A stretch of DNA of 64,000 bases from Leptodontidium sp. MPI-SDFR-AT-0119 (Eukaryota > Ascomycota > Leotiomycetes > Helotiales > Leptodontidiaceae), in assembly GCA_020726505.1 (NCBI GenBank), contig JAHLEZ010000002.1, positions 1,054,001 to 1,118,000 on the forward strand, read 5' to 3'. The stretch's first letter is position 1, and each line of letters starts with the position of its first letter. The position numbers and the translations under genes are program-made. Positions 36,468-47,444 of the stretch are shown one piece after another. The notes below the pieces were generated by a model, which searched no databases, was not told the origin of the DNA, and was given only the letters and a program-made list of their open reading frames with translations.

Positions 36468-39334
36468 TTAAACGATGCTCAATGATTCTTGGGTCTTGCT
36501 TTCCTTAGGAAACTCTCCGGGAACATGAAGTTGCGAGACACTGTGCACACTCTGATGGTTCTGTCCAGCAGCCAAGGATGGTCTGTCACTCTCTGTCAGT
36601 GGTCGGAGGACAGCTTCAATCGGATTGGTGCCTGAATTGGCCGTTCTATTAGTGGTAGCATCACCCTGGCTGCGAGCACCGGACATGAAGCTGGAGTTGG
36701 GTGCTGTGCCTGCCACCAAACCACTGTCTGGGGCGGCATAGATAGCGGCCTTGTGGGCAGCCTCTCGAGCAGCCTGTTCTTCTTGCTGTTTACGGTAATC
36801 ATTGGCCTTTTCATCTTCATAGCGATGATAGGCCTCCAATCCAGCAGCGCCAACGGCAGCTCCGCCCAAACCAGCAGCAGCAACTCCTCCCGCTGAGAAT
36901 TGATTGTCAGTTCGGCCACGTCCAAGGTCCTGGCTCATTCTTTGATTCGTATACGGATTAACTCCGTCTTCTCTAGCTTGCTGGTCGACGTAGGCACCGT
37001 GTGTTGGGGAAGAAGCAGCATCGCCATATTGGTTCATAGCACTGCCTGGGAGGGTTCCAGCAGCGGCAACTACATCGCGATCTTCGAAACCGGAACTTCC
37101 ACTAGAGGGGGAAAGAGGAGCCTGTAAGCCTCGAGATAAATTGACTTCTGACGGGAATCTCCCACCTGGCTGGGGACGTTTCGGCGCTTCGTCTTGCTTC
37201 GATACGCTAACAACTTCCGCATTCGAGGCAGAGAATGGTTCCTCGTCTTCTTCGTCCATGATCCCGTCGCTGCTGATGGAGCCAGCTCTCTGCGATGTAC
37301 CGCTGACGCTTCGAGCATGTTGGCGTACGAAAGCAGTGCGCTCTTGAGGAGACTTCTCTGTGAGAATCCGAATGTCCTCATACTAGAAAGGTTAGCAAAT
37401 CAAAATCCCCCCCCCCCCCCCCCCCCCCAAAAAAAAAGTGACGCGAGCGTCCGGTATTCGAACCCATCAACGACATGCCGAGATATATAAGGCTGGTAGG
37501 CATGATTTCCACCACATTGAAGCGCTAAATGACAAGATATAAACGTACCCAAGCATTCATGGTATCGTAGCTCTCTGCTCTGAAGACCCATGAGTGGCCA
37601 CGATGCATCGAACCAGTTTGACGGCCCTTGAGCATAAATTTGTTCGAAGATGAGCCTTCGTTGGAATGGGAGCCAAGTTTCTGTTCTGGGAGGTAAAGAG
37701 ACATGATGGGGGCCTGAGCCTTGTCCGCGGACTTGAATTCGTGGAGATGAGTTGGGGAAAGGACATACCTAAATCTGAGTTAGTCTTCATCCCGGATAAA
37801 AGAAAGTGGGGAGTATCTAACCAGCCAGCCGTGTAGCTCTTCAGGTACTTGGACTTTCGTTCCAGAAGTCCAGCTCTGACTTCCTGGGCAAGTTCGTTAT
37901 CCCGACCAGGATAATGAATGTTTTGGGCTTGTCGAACAGGGATGTTCGGATCAACAAAATGCTCGTCATTCTGGACGAAAGTATTCCACTCGTGATCTTT
38001 GGGCATAGCAATAGGACCAGTACGTAATTCATCTGCAGTATTATATGCCGCGTCTGCCTCACGCTTCAAGATGCCAGCATAAGCGTTGTAGGACTTTTGG
38101 ATTTCGCCTACAACGATAGCTTCCAGCTCTCTGCCTGATGCTTCGAGATTCAAGTATGCCTACTCAATTATTAGCGGTTGTCTTGAGACCAAGCCAGAAC
38201 GTATCCTCGTTCGCCCTGCAAACAGCCCCGATAAAACCATAAATCCCTCACCGACTGGCTCCTCCATAGATATTGGATTTTGGCTTACCTGATGCAAGTA
38301 GTTTTCCTCATCGATTTGTCTCTCAACTTGTCGGTCCGCTGCAAGCTTCAACAAGTATGGGTCCTTCTTGCCCGTCATCTGAGCGGGGTCCATGTCAGAC
38401 TGTCCCAAGCCTTCTTGCAATTCACTGACAGCTCGACGAGTACTCTCCATCTCCTTGTCTACGGAATTCTTGAAATCGCTTGTTAGACCTTTGATCTCCT
38501 TGATCTTCTGATTCAAATCGCTTCGCAAGCCAGTAAGAGCCTCAATGACATCATTCTCAATCTCTCTTGACTTGTTCGCCTCTGCGATTGCAGATTTATG
38601 ATAGCCACGAAGCACTTGAACAGCATCATCAATACCACCAGATTCCAAGAACATAGCTGGGGCAGAGGTGTTGTTGATAACATTGGAAATCTTCAGGAGA
38701 TTCTTCGCTCTGTGATCATAACTTGTTTGTATTTCCCGGAAATAGGTGATCAGATCTTTGAGGACTTTGCGCCAGGCTGTTTGGGCACAGAAGGTCAGTG
38801 TCACTACATTATAAACAAGAGTGACCTCTGCATACCTTGGAATCTATTCGCGAGGATCTCTGTGGGGTTGCCGGTCGTGGGAACTGGAGAGTAGAAAGCG
38901 CTATGCGTTTCGTCTTCATCTCCAGCGGGTTGAAGGGCCAGACTGCGCACACTGCCAGCTCTAGAGCTTCTGCGACTAGAACTTCTCTTCATGGAGCCAG
39001 TTCTGCGCAAGGATGCCTTCTTCTTCAAGGTTCCCCCGCGAGATGGGATTAGAGTGTCGCCTTGCGACATAACAGAGTTGGATCGCTGCATTGGGCCGTC
39101 GATTATAGAGCTTCCTCGTTGGCTTGCGTCCCACTCCTCATTAAATCTCCCTTGATTTGCGGATTGTGCCAGCGGCGACGGGTCTGTAGGGTATGCTGGT
39201 GCTGATCCGAAGTCTGTGGCTGCAACTGTGCCTGTGCCTATGTTTGCTCGTGAGCTGCTTGCGCCGCCGTAACCTCTGTCGATATGGGCTTGAGAAGGAG
39301 GAGGAATCGCGGAGTTGGGGTTGAGGGTCGTCAT
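36468..39334 (-). CDS. SLM1: SLM1-like PI(4,5)P2-binding TORC2 effector (F-BAR + PH)
   Basis: Five exons: 39334-38836, 38776-38289, 38159-37822, 37768-37549 and 37382-36468, encoding 819 aa. The N-terminal 165 residues are Ser/Arg-rich and disordered (KKKASLRRTGSMKRSSSRRS). The F-BAR-like coiled-coil region begins at about 167 (AWRKVLKDLITYFREIQTSY) and runs to about 400. The PH domain spans about 442-530 (YVLSPTHLHEFKSADKAQAP, FRAESYDTMNAW, then YEDIRILTEK). The C-terminal third is Gly/Ala/Ser-rich. Slm1 and Slm2 sit at eisosomes and carry membrane-stress signals to TORC2-Ypk1. The third and fourth introns are under 60 nt and 53 nt, but the last intron is 166 nt and holds a poly-C/poly-A tract. 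All phases agree. Confidence 0.93.
37407..37437. repeat. Poly-C(22)-poly-A(9) tract inside an SLM1 intron
   Basis: Twenty-two C followed directly by nine A on the plus strand, so T9 then G22 in the SLM1 sense. It lies about 25 nt from the 3' splice site, between a B-box-like motif and the branch site. Confidence 0.95.
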
Positions 39335-41261
39335 ATTGAGGAAGAGAGGGCGGGCGAGAGGGCCAGAGGGCCAGAGGTCAAGGATGGTCGTGGGTGTTCT
39401 ATGTCTAGTCTCTGACGTAGGGTCAAACTAAACCAGTCGTTTCAACACGTTAGAGGCAAGCCATCTCCATGAAGCTGCAGCCAAATATACGAACAGGTTG
39501 TTGAAGGGGCAGAGCAGAGCAGAGGGAGGTTGAGATACGCTTCACTTACTGTATTTGTATGTATTGTATTGTATTGTATTGTATTTGTGTCAGGGATGTA
39601 TGGCAAGGTGTAGTTATCTGGGGAAGACCCTGGATGTCCTGTCCTCTCCTGTCGAGCTTCTTCGGAGCTGATTGGGCGGTGAATGTTTACTTGGTCCTGG
39701 TCCTGGTCCTGGTCCTGTCGGTATGTATTTGTTCGGTTCAGGCTCGACGGGGAGGGGGAGGGGAGGGGGAGGAGGGGGACAATATCTGACGGAAGGTTGA
39801 CTGACTGTTCAAGCGTCGTTGCTTGTGAAGCTGTGAGGAACGGCAGACAATGATGTAACAAGGTGAGGTGAGTAAGTAGGTAGGTAGAGGGAGCTGGGAG
39901 ACAGGACAAGCGGCAGCGGAGGAGGAGAAGAGGAAGAAGAAGAAGAAGGGAAGTGAGGATCAGCAGTGCAGTGCAGTGCCGCTGGCGAACAGCTTCCTAC
40001 TGCTTGCTCCTGTCCTGTCCTGTCCTGTATGATTGAGATTGTATTGTCCGTCCCTCTCCTCGTTCTCTCGCACGCTCTTCCTTTCAAGGCTGGTGACGTA
40101 GCTTAACCAAGCCACATTTGAGTCCGCATCGGGAGCAAACCGAGGTACGAAGTACAGTCAGTACTGGAGCATTGGATGGATGGCAGGGCAGGCAGGCATG
40201 GAATACCATCACACAAACATCAACATCAACATCAACATCAACCAGATGATAAACACCGGCTCTCCGGCTGTTCAGATTCTCACGTAGCAGTCAGGTCAGT
40301 GGCCAAGGTACGTAATAAATAATCAAGTTGCAGCATGTCCCTATTTTGAACTCTATCTTAGCTCATCCATCCACCCTCACCATGCTACTTCATACAGTAC
40401 TGACTGGTATTTGCTTTGCCGTTCATTCCGCCGAGGTCGAAGGTACTGACAGAGCTTCATTTCTTCTCCCGCGACAGGCAAGATATATCTCGATAATGGG
40501 TCCGCAACTGCATTGCCTAGGTACCTCTACATGTCCGGGTGTTTGCCTCGTGTGGCTCTGGCTTTGGCTTGGCTTGGCTTTGCTTTGCAGCAGAATCATC
40601 AAACAAGGTCAGATGTTGAAGATCATCTAACTGTGGGGGGACAATTGTTACCTCAGCCCCAACTCACCATCTTCTTCTTGTACTGTATCACCTCTTCCAA
40701 CATCCGAGCATCCGTTCCTCGTCACTGTCGCTGCACCCCTCACTGCCTTTTGCATGTGCAGCCAACAACGAACGCACCCTGAGCGCTGCTCTTCCAACTC
40801 TGCCCAAAGAAGCCAAGCGAGCGACTCGAATGCGTTCTAGCAACAGATACTCCAGTACTGTAACCCCCCCCCCCCCCCCCACATCCAAACAGATCAGAGC
40901 GCCAGGCTGGGTAAGATCAGGCCGGATTATGTCTTTCCTACGTCAGCCCACACACTGGACACTTGCTAATCTCCCGGACGCAATCTCGTTTCATTTCATC
41001 GTACAAGAAAGCACTAAACTTCAATGGGATTCAAGAATCTTCAGATGATGTTGTACCAGCCGTGGTTGACTACACTGGACTATGATTCATATTGAAATCA
41101 AATCTTCTCGATTTTGCTCATGCTCAATCCTATCATCATATCGTAACCCTTCCATGCTTCAAAGTTCCCTCGATCTAGATGAGACATCTGACTTTTTAGA
41201 AAGCAACCTCCGCTTCCCTCCACGCTAATGGAATCAATACTCAATGTCGGATGGACTCATA
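39335..41261. other. Intergenic region SLM1 promoter / THS1 3' end, repeat-rich
   Basis: About 1.9 kb with no supported gene. The first 900 bp upstream of SLM1 is dense in short repeats: (TTGTA)n near 39551-39588, (GGTCCT)n near 39692-39717 and (ATCAAC)n near 40217-40242. A 17-nt poly-C lies at 40864-40880. A frame with a hydrophobic start at 40381 (MLLHTVLTGICFAVHSAE) is short and unsupported. Confidence 0.5.
40864..40880. repeat. Poly-C homopolymer, 17 nt
   Basis: An uninterrupted C run read directly from the sequence, in the SLM1/THS1 intergenic region. Confidence 0.95.
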
Positions 41262-43791
41262 TCATGTCTTGGCACCCGTCTCGGCAGCCTTTGCATCTCC
41301 AGGGAATGGATTGTCCGATCGTCGCTCATCGCGTAGCGCCTTGAGTTTCGAGATAGCCTCTTCCAAAGGAACTGGTTTGCCCCGGTCCTGGCTAGATGTA
41401 TCATCCCGATTCCGAACGTTGACCTCTCTTCCAGTCATCTCCTGATCACCGACAACTGCACATGTGTTAGCTAAGCATTTTCTTTGAATATTTGAGGCGC
41501 TTACCGAAAATGAAGTTGTACTGAGCCAATTGCCCTGTACGGATCTTCTTCTGCAATGTGTTGCCACTGAGATCCACGTCGATGAACATGTTCTGAGACT
41601 TAAAGATACCCTGGACTTCCTTTGCATAGTCGAAATAACCAACACCAACTGGGATGACCAGAATTTGTCGTGGACTCAACCAAAAGGGCCACTTTCCGCC
41701 AAAGTGCTCTGTCAAGATGGCTGTGAATCGCTCGATACTACCGGCGATAGCTCGATGGATCATGACAGGTCGTGCGCAACCAGGAGTGAGCGGCTTGTAA
41801 ACTCTCTCCTTCTTTCCATCTGGTCCAACAACAGCAGTCTTCTTGATCTCCTCCTGTTTTGGCTTAGCGGCCGCATCTCCTTCGTCCTTTGGCTTCGTGA
41901 CCATCTCGGATGTCATGTATTCCAGGCCGAAGTTCTGAGGAAGTTGGAAATCCAGTTGAATAGTAGCACACTGCCAGTCTCGCTTCAAGCAATCGGAGAT
42001 CGTGATATCAATCTTAGGACCATAAAAGGCACCATCACCCTCGTTGAGCTCCCAAGCTCCCTTAGTAAACTCATCCAATGCGGAGCGAAGCTTAGCCTCG
42101 GCCATATCCCATACTTCTCGCTTGCCCATAAACTTCTCTGGTCGTGTAGAGAGCTTCATCTTGAACGTGAACCCAAAGAGACCATAAACCTTATTCAAAA
42201 AGTCGAACAGCTGCATGATTTCCTCCTCGATTTGGTCCTCGCGGCAGAAAATATGAGCATCGTCTTGCTGGAATCTCCGAACTCTCGTCAAGCCCGACAA
42301 CGCACCAGACGCCTCATTGCGATGAAGTACACCAAAATCAGCAACTCTCCATGGCAACTCCCGATGACTTCTCTCACGATGATCAAACATCAAACAGTGG
42401 CCAGGGCAGTTCATGGGCTTCAAAGCAAATGTATCCTTCTCAGACATAAACGTGAACATATCGTCCTTGTAGTAGTCCCAGTGACCTGAGGTCTTCCACA
42501 GCTCTGAGTTGTACATGTTGGGGGAGATGACTTCGTTGTAGCCACGTGCCCAGTACTCCTCTCTGAGGAACGACTGCAAGGTATTGTAAATTCGGGTGCC
42601 GTGGGGTAGCCACATTGCCGATCCAGGAGAGAGCTCATGGAAGAAGAAGAGTTCTTGGTCCTTGCCAATCTTTCGGTGGTCTCTCTTTGCAGCTTCTTCC
42701 AAGAATTTCTTATATTCGGCCATTTGCTTCTTGTCTGGGAAAGAAACACCATAGATACGCTGAAGAGAGTCATTATCCTTATTGCCCAAGAAATATGAAG
42801 CCGAGTTCTTCATGATTGCGAACGTCTCGATTCTTCCGGTGTTGGGGACGTGGGGGCCTCGGCAGAGGTCAATGAGAGGTCCATTGCGGTAGACTGTGGT
42901 AAACTCTCCATCTTTGATCTTGTCCTTGATAATGTGCTGCTTGTACTTGTTGTACGAAAACATCTCCATTAGGTCTTCCTTGGAAAGAACCAATCGCTCA
43001 AAGGGTTGCTTTTCCTTAACAATCTGGCCAACCAAGGTCTCCAGAGGCTTCCAATCCGATTGTTGAACTGGGGCTCCATCTGGTAGGAACATCTCGTAGT
43101 AGAAACCACTCTCAATTGGGGGACCAATGCAAAGACTGCAGCCAAACCGTCTCTCAGAAGCTTCACCGAGAATGTGTGCGCTCGAGTGCCAAAAGACCTT
43201 CTTGCCCAGCTCGTCTTCAAAAGAGAGCAACTCCAGCTTACAGCTCTCCTCCAATGGTCGCTCCAGATCCCACAGCTGCTCATCGTCTCCATTGAGCTTA
43301 GCTACCACTGTACGTTTGAGCAGGCTATTCGAGATGCCCTTGGCAATATCCGCAGGTGTGGTCTCCCATGATGTTCCTGACTTCTGGGTTCCGTCTGCGA
43401 GGGTAATCGTAATCGGCTCGCGGGGTTTGGCAGCAATTTCGGCATCAAACTTTGACTTCAGTTTGCTGTAGAGCTTGAGTCGATCGTCGAGGAATTGGGG
43501 TTCTAAATAAATACTGGTGTCAGTAGTGCCCTGTTGACAAAGTCATGGAAAATCTCCACGACATTAGACTCGAGTTCGCAGGTGGTTACCTACGTGGCTT
43601 CATTTCAAGTGGTCCTGTGGTCAAAATGTTATTCTGCTGAAGATATATTGTTTTCGGGGGCATCATGTCTTACCAGCATCTGCCCCGCCATCCCCTCCCT
43701 TCTCCTTCTTGACTTTCTGTTTCTTCTCACCAATGGCTACTTTCTTGACGCCATCGGCGACAGCCTCAACGGCCTTTTGCGCTTTCTCCAT
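41262..43791 (-). CDS. THS1: Threonyl-tRNA synthetase, cytoplasmic
   Basis: Four exons: 43791-43674, 43614-43594 (21 nt), 43502-41505 and 41455-41262, encoding 776 aa. A Lys-rich N-terminal extension ([20 protein letters not shown]) precedes a TGS domain (about 60-125). The editing domain has the zinc/catalytic [10 protein letters not shown] motif near residue 152. The class II catalytic core carries [20 protein letters not shown] and the motif 2 arginine in [14 protein letters not shown]. The anticodon-binding domain (about 665-776) has [20 protein letters not shown] and [15 protein letters not shown], the latter formed across the last intron. The enzyme charges tRNA-Thr and hydrolyses mischarged Ser-tRNA-Thr. 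The N-terminus has no convincing mitochondrial signal. The gene is divergent from GAR1. Confidence 0.97.
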
Positions 43792-44018
43792 ATTTGGTCG
43801 TGGATTGTTGTTGTCAATATCCCAAGTTGACCTTGCGACTTCGTTGAAGAAGTATCGCGGTGAGTCTTGTGTGAGTCGAAGTTGGTGTTCCTATCGGACC
43901 CTCGCTAAGCCTATCTCGGACTTAGCGGCGGCCGCTTGAACTTTTCGGAAAGACTTGAGCTTCACCAGAATTTCCAAAGTTCTAGAAAATTTACAGACAA
44001 CCACCAACACAAGCAACA
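43792..44018. promoter_or_regulatory. Divergent promoter THS1 / GAR1
   Basis: This 227-bp gap between two divergent starts of translation/ribosome-biogenesis genes must hold both promoters. A GC-rich core (TTAGCGGCGGCCGC near 43921-43935) sits near the middle. Co-regulation is inferred from geometry and function. Confidence 0.6.
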
Positions 44019-44946
44019 ATGTCATTCCGAGGAGCACCACGCGGCCGCGGCACAGGCGCAAATTTTGGAGGAGGATCGGGTAGAGGAGGTGGTGGATTTG
44101 GTGGCCGTGGAGGTGCGCAATTCGAATTATCACATTCGCAAAGCAGGGACTGATATTTCTACAGGCCGTGGCGGGTTCGGGCAACGAGATAATGGACCTC
44201 CAGATGCTGTCCTAGGTAAGAATTGTATTCACGGACCTCAGAATCAATTGCTAACAGCTAGTCTCAGAAATTGGTGAATTTCAACATGCTTGCGAGGGGT
44301 ACGTGTTTTGCGATTGATTTCACCTTGGATCCTTCACGAACAACGCTTCAAAACCACACAATTGGCAATACTGATACGAAAGGTTTCTGCAGTGAGATGG
44401 TCTGCGAGTCTACCAATACGAAAATTCCATATTTCAATGCGCCAATTTATCTGCAGAACAAGGTGAGCGGATCATTCTCTTGTTGGGGTTTTCCAAGACC
44501 CCTCTTCACTCAATCGGTTTTGCCCAAAGCTGACAGCCACACAGACACAAATCGGCCGTGTTGAGGAAATTCTCGGCCCAATCAACCATGTTTACTTCTC
44601 TGTGAAGGTCTCGGAAGGAATTCAAGCAACTTCTTTCAAATCTGGAGACAAATTCTACATCGGCGGCGACAAGCTTCTCCCATTAGAGAAATTTCTTCCT
44701 AAACCCAAGCCACCACCGGGAACAGCCAAACCTAAACGAGCAGGAGGAGCCAGAGGAGGCCGAGGCGGACCTATGCGAGGCGGTCGTGGAGGTGCGAGAG
44801 GAGCTCCAAGAGGCCGTGGTGGATTCAGTGCTGGTGGACGAGGAGGCCGTGGTGGTTCTGGAGGGTTCTCGAGAGGAGGTTCGGGAGGCTTCGCACCTAG
44901 AGGTCGGGGTGGTGCCAGTCGTGGATTTTCTCGTGGACGTGGTTAA
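44019..44946 (+). CDS. GAR1: H/ACA snoRNP subunit GAR1
   Basis: Five exons: 44019-44112, 44165-44215, 44268-44298 (31 nt), 44393-44462 and 44545-44946, encoding 215 aa. An N-terminal GAR domain ([20 protein letters not shown]) leads to the conserved core: [18 protein letters not shown] built from three exons, then [40 protein letters not shown] and [18 protein letters not shown] second Arg/Gly-rich GAR domain fills residues about 145-215. Gar1 is nucleolar, binds Cbf5/dyskerin and promotes product release in rRNA pseudouridylation. The donor after GAGGG and the CTGCAG acceptor were chosen because they restore the conserved CEGEMVC. Confidence 0.95.
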
Positions 44947-45791
44947 ATCGTTGGCTCTCTCTCTCTTACTTTTGTGGATAACACGGCGTTACCGGTTCAT
45001 GAGAGGGTGTACTTGCAAAGGCTGCTTTGGGAATAACAAAATCAATGGATCCAGTTTTCTGGACGTTTCTGTCTTCACTTGAGTTTTCACTCGAGGAATG
45101 TTATTGCTAATTTGTCTTGGCTACTCTGAATTAGTAGACTCGAGTCCTTCTGGTTTTGCTTCTTAGGTGATTGATATTTATTCATGGAAATCAAGTGGCC
45201 AACTTGGGTTCTCTTTTCCAGAACCTCGTAGTGACTTTTGACTAGTTTAAATATTCAATCTCCTCCATTACGAGGCTCGTGAAGAACTCAGTCTGTGATG
45301 ACCCTTGGCTGATCCCGTACCGAAGGAGCCATAACATAGCTTGGGGCACTTGCAAATCACAAAGACATGCAACTACAATTTAGACTTATTAGTCCCAGAG
45401 GGATGATCTTTTTCAGACGAGAAACTCCGGATTTGTCGATTAGTATCCCACACAGAAAGGAACAAGAAAAGCAAAATATACCATCTTGACTCCTGTAAGG
45501 GTAATGACGAGAAGCCTCTGCAGGTCAAAGCAACACAGAAAACTGCTCAATGTCGGCGTTAGTCATCCCTATTCCGGTCATGATGGATTACAGTGTGAAA
45601 TCAGAGAAGTCAAAGAAGTCCAGAAAAAATTGCTTTTATGAAGCATGAATAAAAGCAGTGACCAAGAGGTATCATAGTAGTACGTAACATCCTACACCAT
45701 CCATCCGTTCATCCACATTTCATTTTTGAAGAGCCCACGCATGCTCGTGCATCCTCAGCAAGCCCTTCCAATCCATATCCATACCACCAAA
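44947..45791. other. Convergent intergenic region GAR1 / CHO1
   Basis: About 845 bp, AT-richer than its flanks, presumed 3' UTRs. I looked for a snoRNA because of the GAR1 neighbour but found no clear C/D or H/ACA boxes in a plausible fold. Confidence 0.5.
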
Positions 45792-46669
45792 CTATGGCTT
45801 CGGAATGTGAATGGTCTTGCTAGTCATGCAGATACCACTCAAGACGAACAATCCAACAACGGGGTGAAACTCAAAGATAGTTCCAGTAGCCCAGGTACCC
45901 AACGGAATATTGTCCAGGATCCAGCCCTTGCTGATCCAGTATGACATCAAGAAGGTTATTGAGAGCGATGTGGGGATGGGTGTTCCTTCGAAGTATTTGC
46001 TCTTTCCCGTGGCGTCCTTTGGGACATTGCCAACGGTGATGTTGAAGCGTGCAAGTCTGGTCAGACCGCAAAGGACGAAGAATGTGAGGAGGAAGTGATC
46101 AGCTGGGGTACGAAGTCCAACAGCGAATGCTGAAACAGCGGGGGCGACACCGAATGAGATCTGCGAATGTCTATTAGGATGGCAGGAAAGTAGTTGTTGT
46201 GATATGTCCGTACCAGATCCGCTAGAGAGTCAAGCTCTTGTCCCATCAAACTGCTCTTCTTTCTCCATCTCGCAACCTTCCCATCCATGAAATCAAAGAA
46301 CAGACCAAGCGGCATGAGGAACATTGCAGCCCAGAGATTGCCATGCGAAGTAGGAGAGCCGAGGCAGTATCGCAGAGATGAAAAGATGGACATGACACCG
46401 CAGAAGCCTAGTTCTTCGTTAGTACTTTTGGCTTTTCTGTGAGAGCATTCCACAAGCAAATACCGTTCAACTCTGTGATCAAATCTGCCAAGTGCATAGC
46501 TTTGACGAGTGAGAAATGACCCGTATCTTCTGATAGAAGCTTCTTCTGCTTGTCAATAGCTGTACAAAGGTCAGCTTGGAGTTCTGGTGGTCTCCATTTC
46601 GCGGTGCTCACCAGCAGTTGAATCTTTCGTCACGCCATTCGAGACGCTGCTGCTTGTTCGTTTCGACAT
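45792..46669 (-). CDS. CHO1: CDP-diacylglycerol-serine O-phosphatidyltransferase
   Basis: Four exons: 46669-46612, 46559-46464, 46407-46214 and 46160-45792, encoding 238 aa. The CDP-alcohol phosphotransferase signature D-G-x2-A-R-x8-G-x3-D-x3-D is complete: Asp93, Gly94, Ala97, Arg98, Gly107, Asp111 and Asp115, in [20 protein letters not shown]. Further recognisable parts are [19 protein letters not shown] and [18 protein letters not shown]. Several hydrophobic segments make this an integral ER membrane enzyme. It makes phosphatidylserine from CDP-DAG and L-serine, the first step towards PE and PC by the Cho1-Psd route. Because every exon is short, open frames in this region show only fragments. 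In yeast CHO1 is regulated by inositol; I found no clear UAS-INO here. Confidence 0.95.
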
Positions 46670-47444
46670 GTTGGAGGATTAGTAGATTACGCAGAGTATG
46701 TTGTTTTGTGCAAGTCTAGTCTTGCAGTATGTTGTTGGTGTTGCTGTTGTTGAGGTTGTCGCTGAAGGCAAATGTAATGTAAGTAGCCCGCCGCCAACAC
46801 CTTGGTTTTCGCCTGCATGTGGTCCCTTCCCGAACACAGACGTCATGTACCGCGCCTCAGGCCGGATTTGGGAGCAGGGCAGTCAAAGTCAAAGTACCGG
46901 TAGCATGCACGGTTTCAACAATAGCAACCTATTAATCGCCAGCATCTTTTTATTGATCGTGTCTTTGAAGGCTTGGTTTATAGACCTGCCTAGAGATGTT
47001 GAAAGGCTTCCATTTTGCAGCTCAAAGAAGGTTGAGCGCCGGTTCTTCACTCTCATCCAGGTTACAATCACCGAAAGGCAAGATACATTCGTAAATCTAC
47101 ATTAACTTGATTGTGTGGTTTATCTTCTGCTTTGAAGAAACTGAGCTTGATCGGCTCTCTCTATGTACCCCCAGCTCGCGCCCTTCCCGAACGCGCGTAT
47201 TCACAAGTCGCTATGAATGTGTTTCTGCGGCAAATCATTATATCCCCGTGCAAGCAGCATCGACTTCGGCATGCCTCCAAACCTCAAATTATACAATAGT
47301 CATTCAAATGTCGTGAATCCCAATCTATCGGCCGTTTCATGCAGTTGCGAGTTGTCCAGATGCCTGTAGTCACTGGATCTGATCCTGAAGTAAACCCAAT
47401 CCGGAGAGTCGTAAAAGAAGAAATACCAGAATCAACATATCTGG
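46670..47444. other. Intergenic region CHO1 promoter / metalloprotease 3' end
   Basis: About 775 bp. The plus-strand open frame at 46698-47105 starts with a hydrophobic stretch but has no ATG support or splice logic; I treat it as CHO1 promoter sequence. No other feature seen. Confidence 0.45.

Noticed and set aside
37440..37535. Intact tRNA gene on the minus strand inside the SLM1 intron
   Set aside because: A B-box-like motif and T run are present, but the T stem pairs only 2-3 bp and no acceptor stem or proper A box forms. Kept only as a possible decayed or SINE-like element.
40381..40630. Small secreted protein with a hydrophobic N-terminus
   Set aside because: The frame is short, Leu/Trp-rich by chance from a CTTGG-type repeat, lacks conserved features and lies in a repeat-rich promoter region.
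46698..47105. Plus-strand 135-aa ORF with a hydrophobic start
   Set aside because: It lies in the CHO1 promoter, does not start with a convincing ATG and resembles no family.
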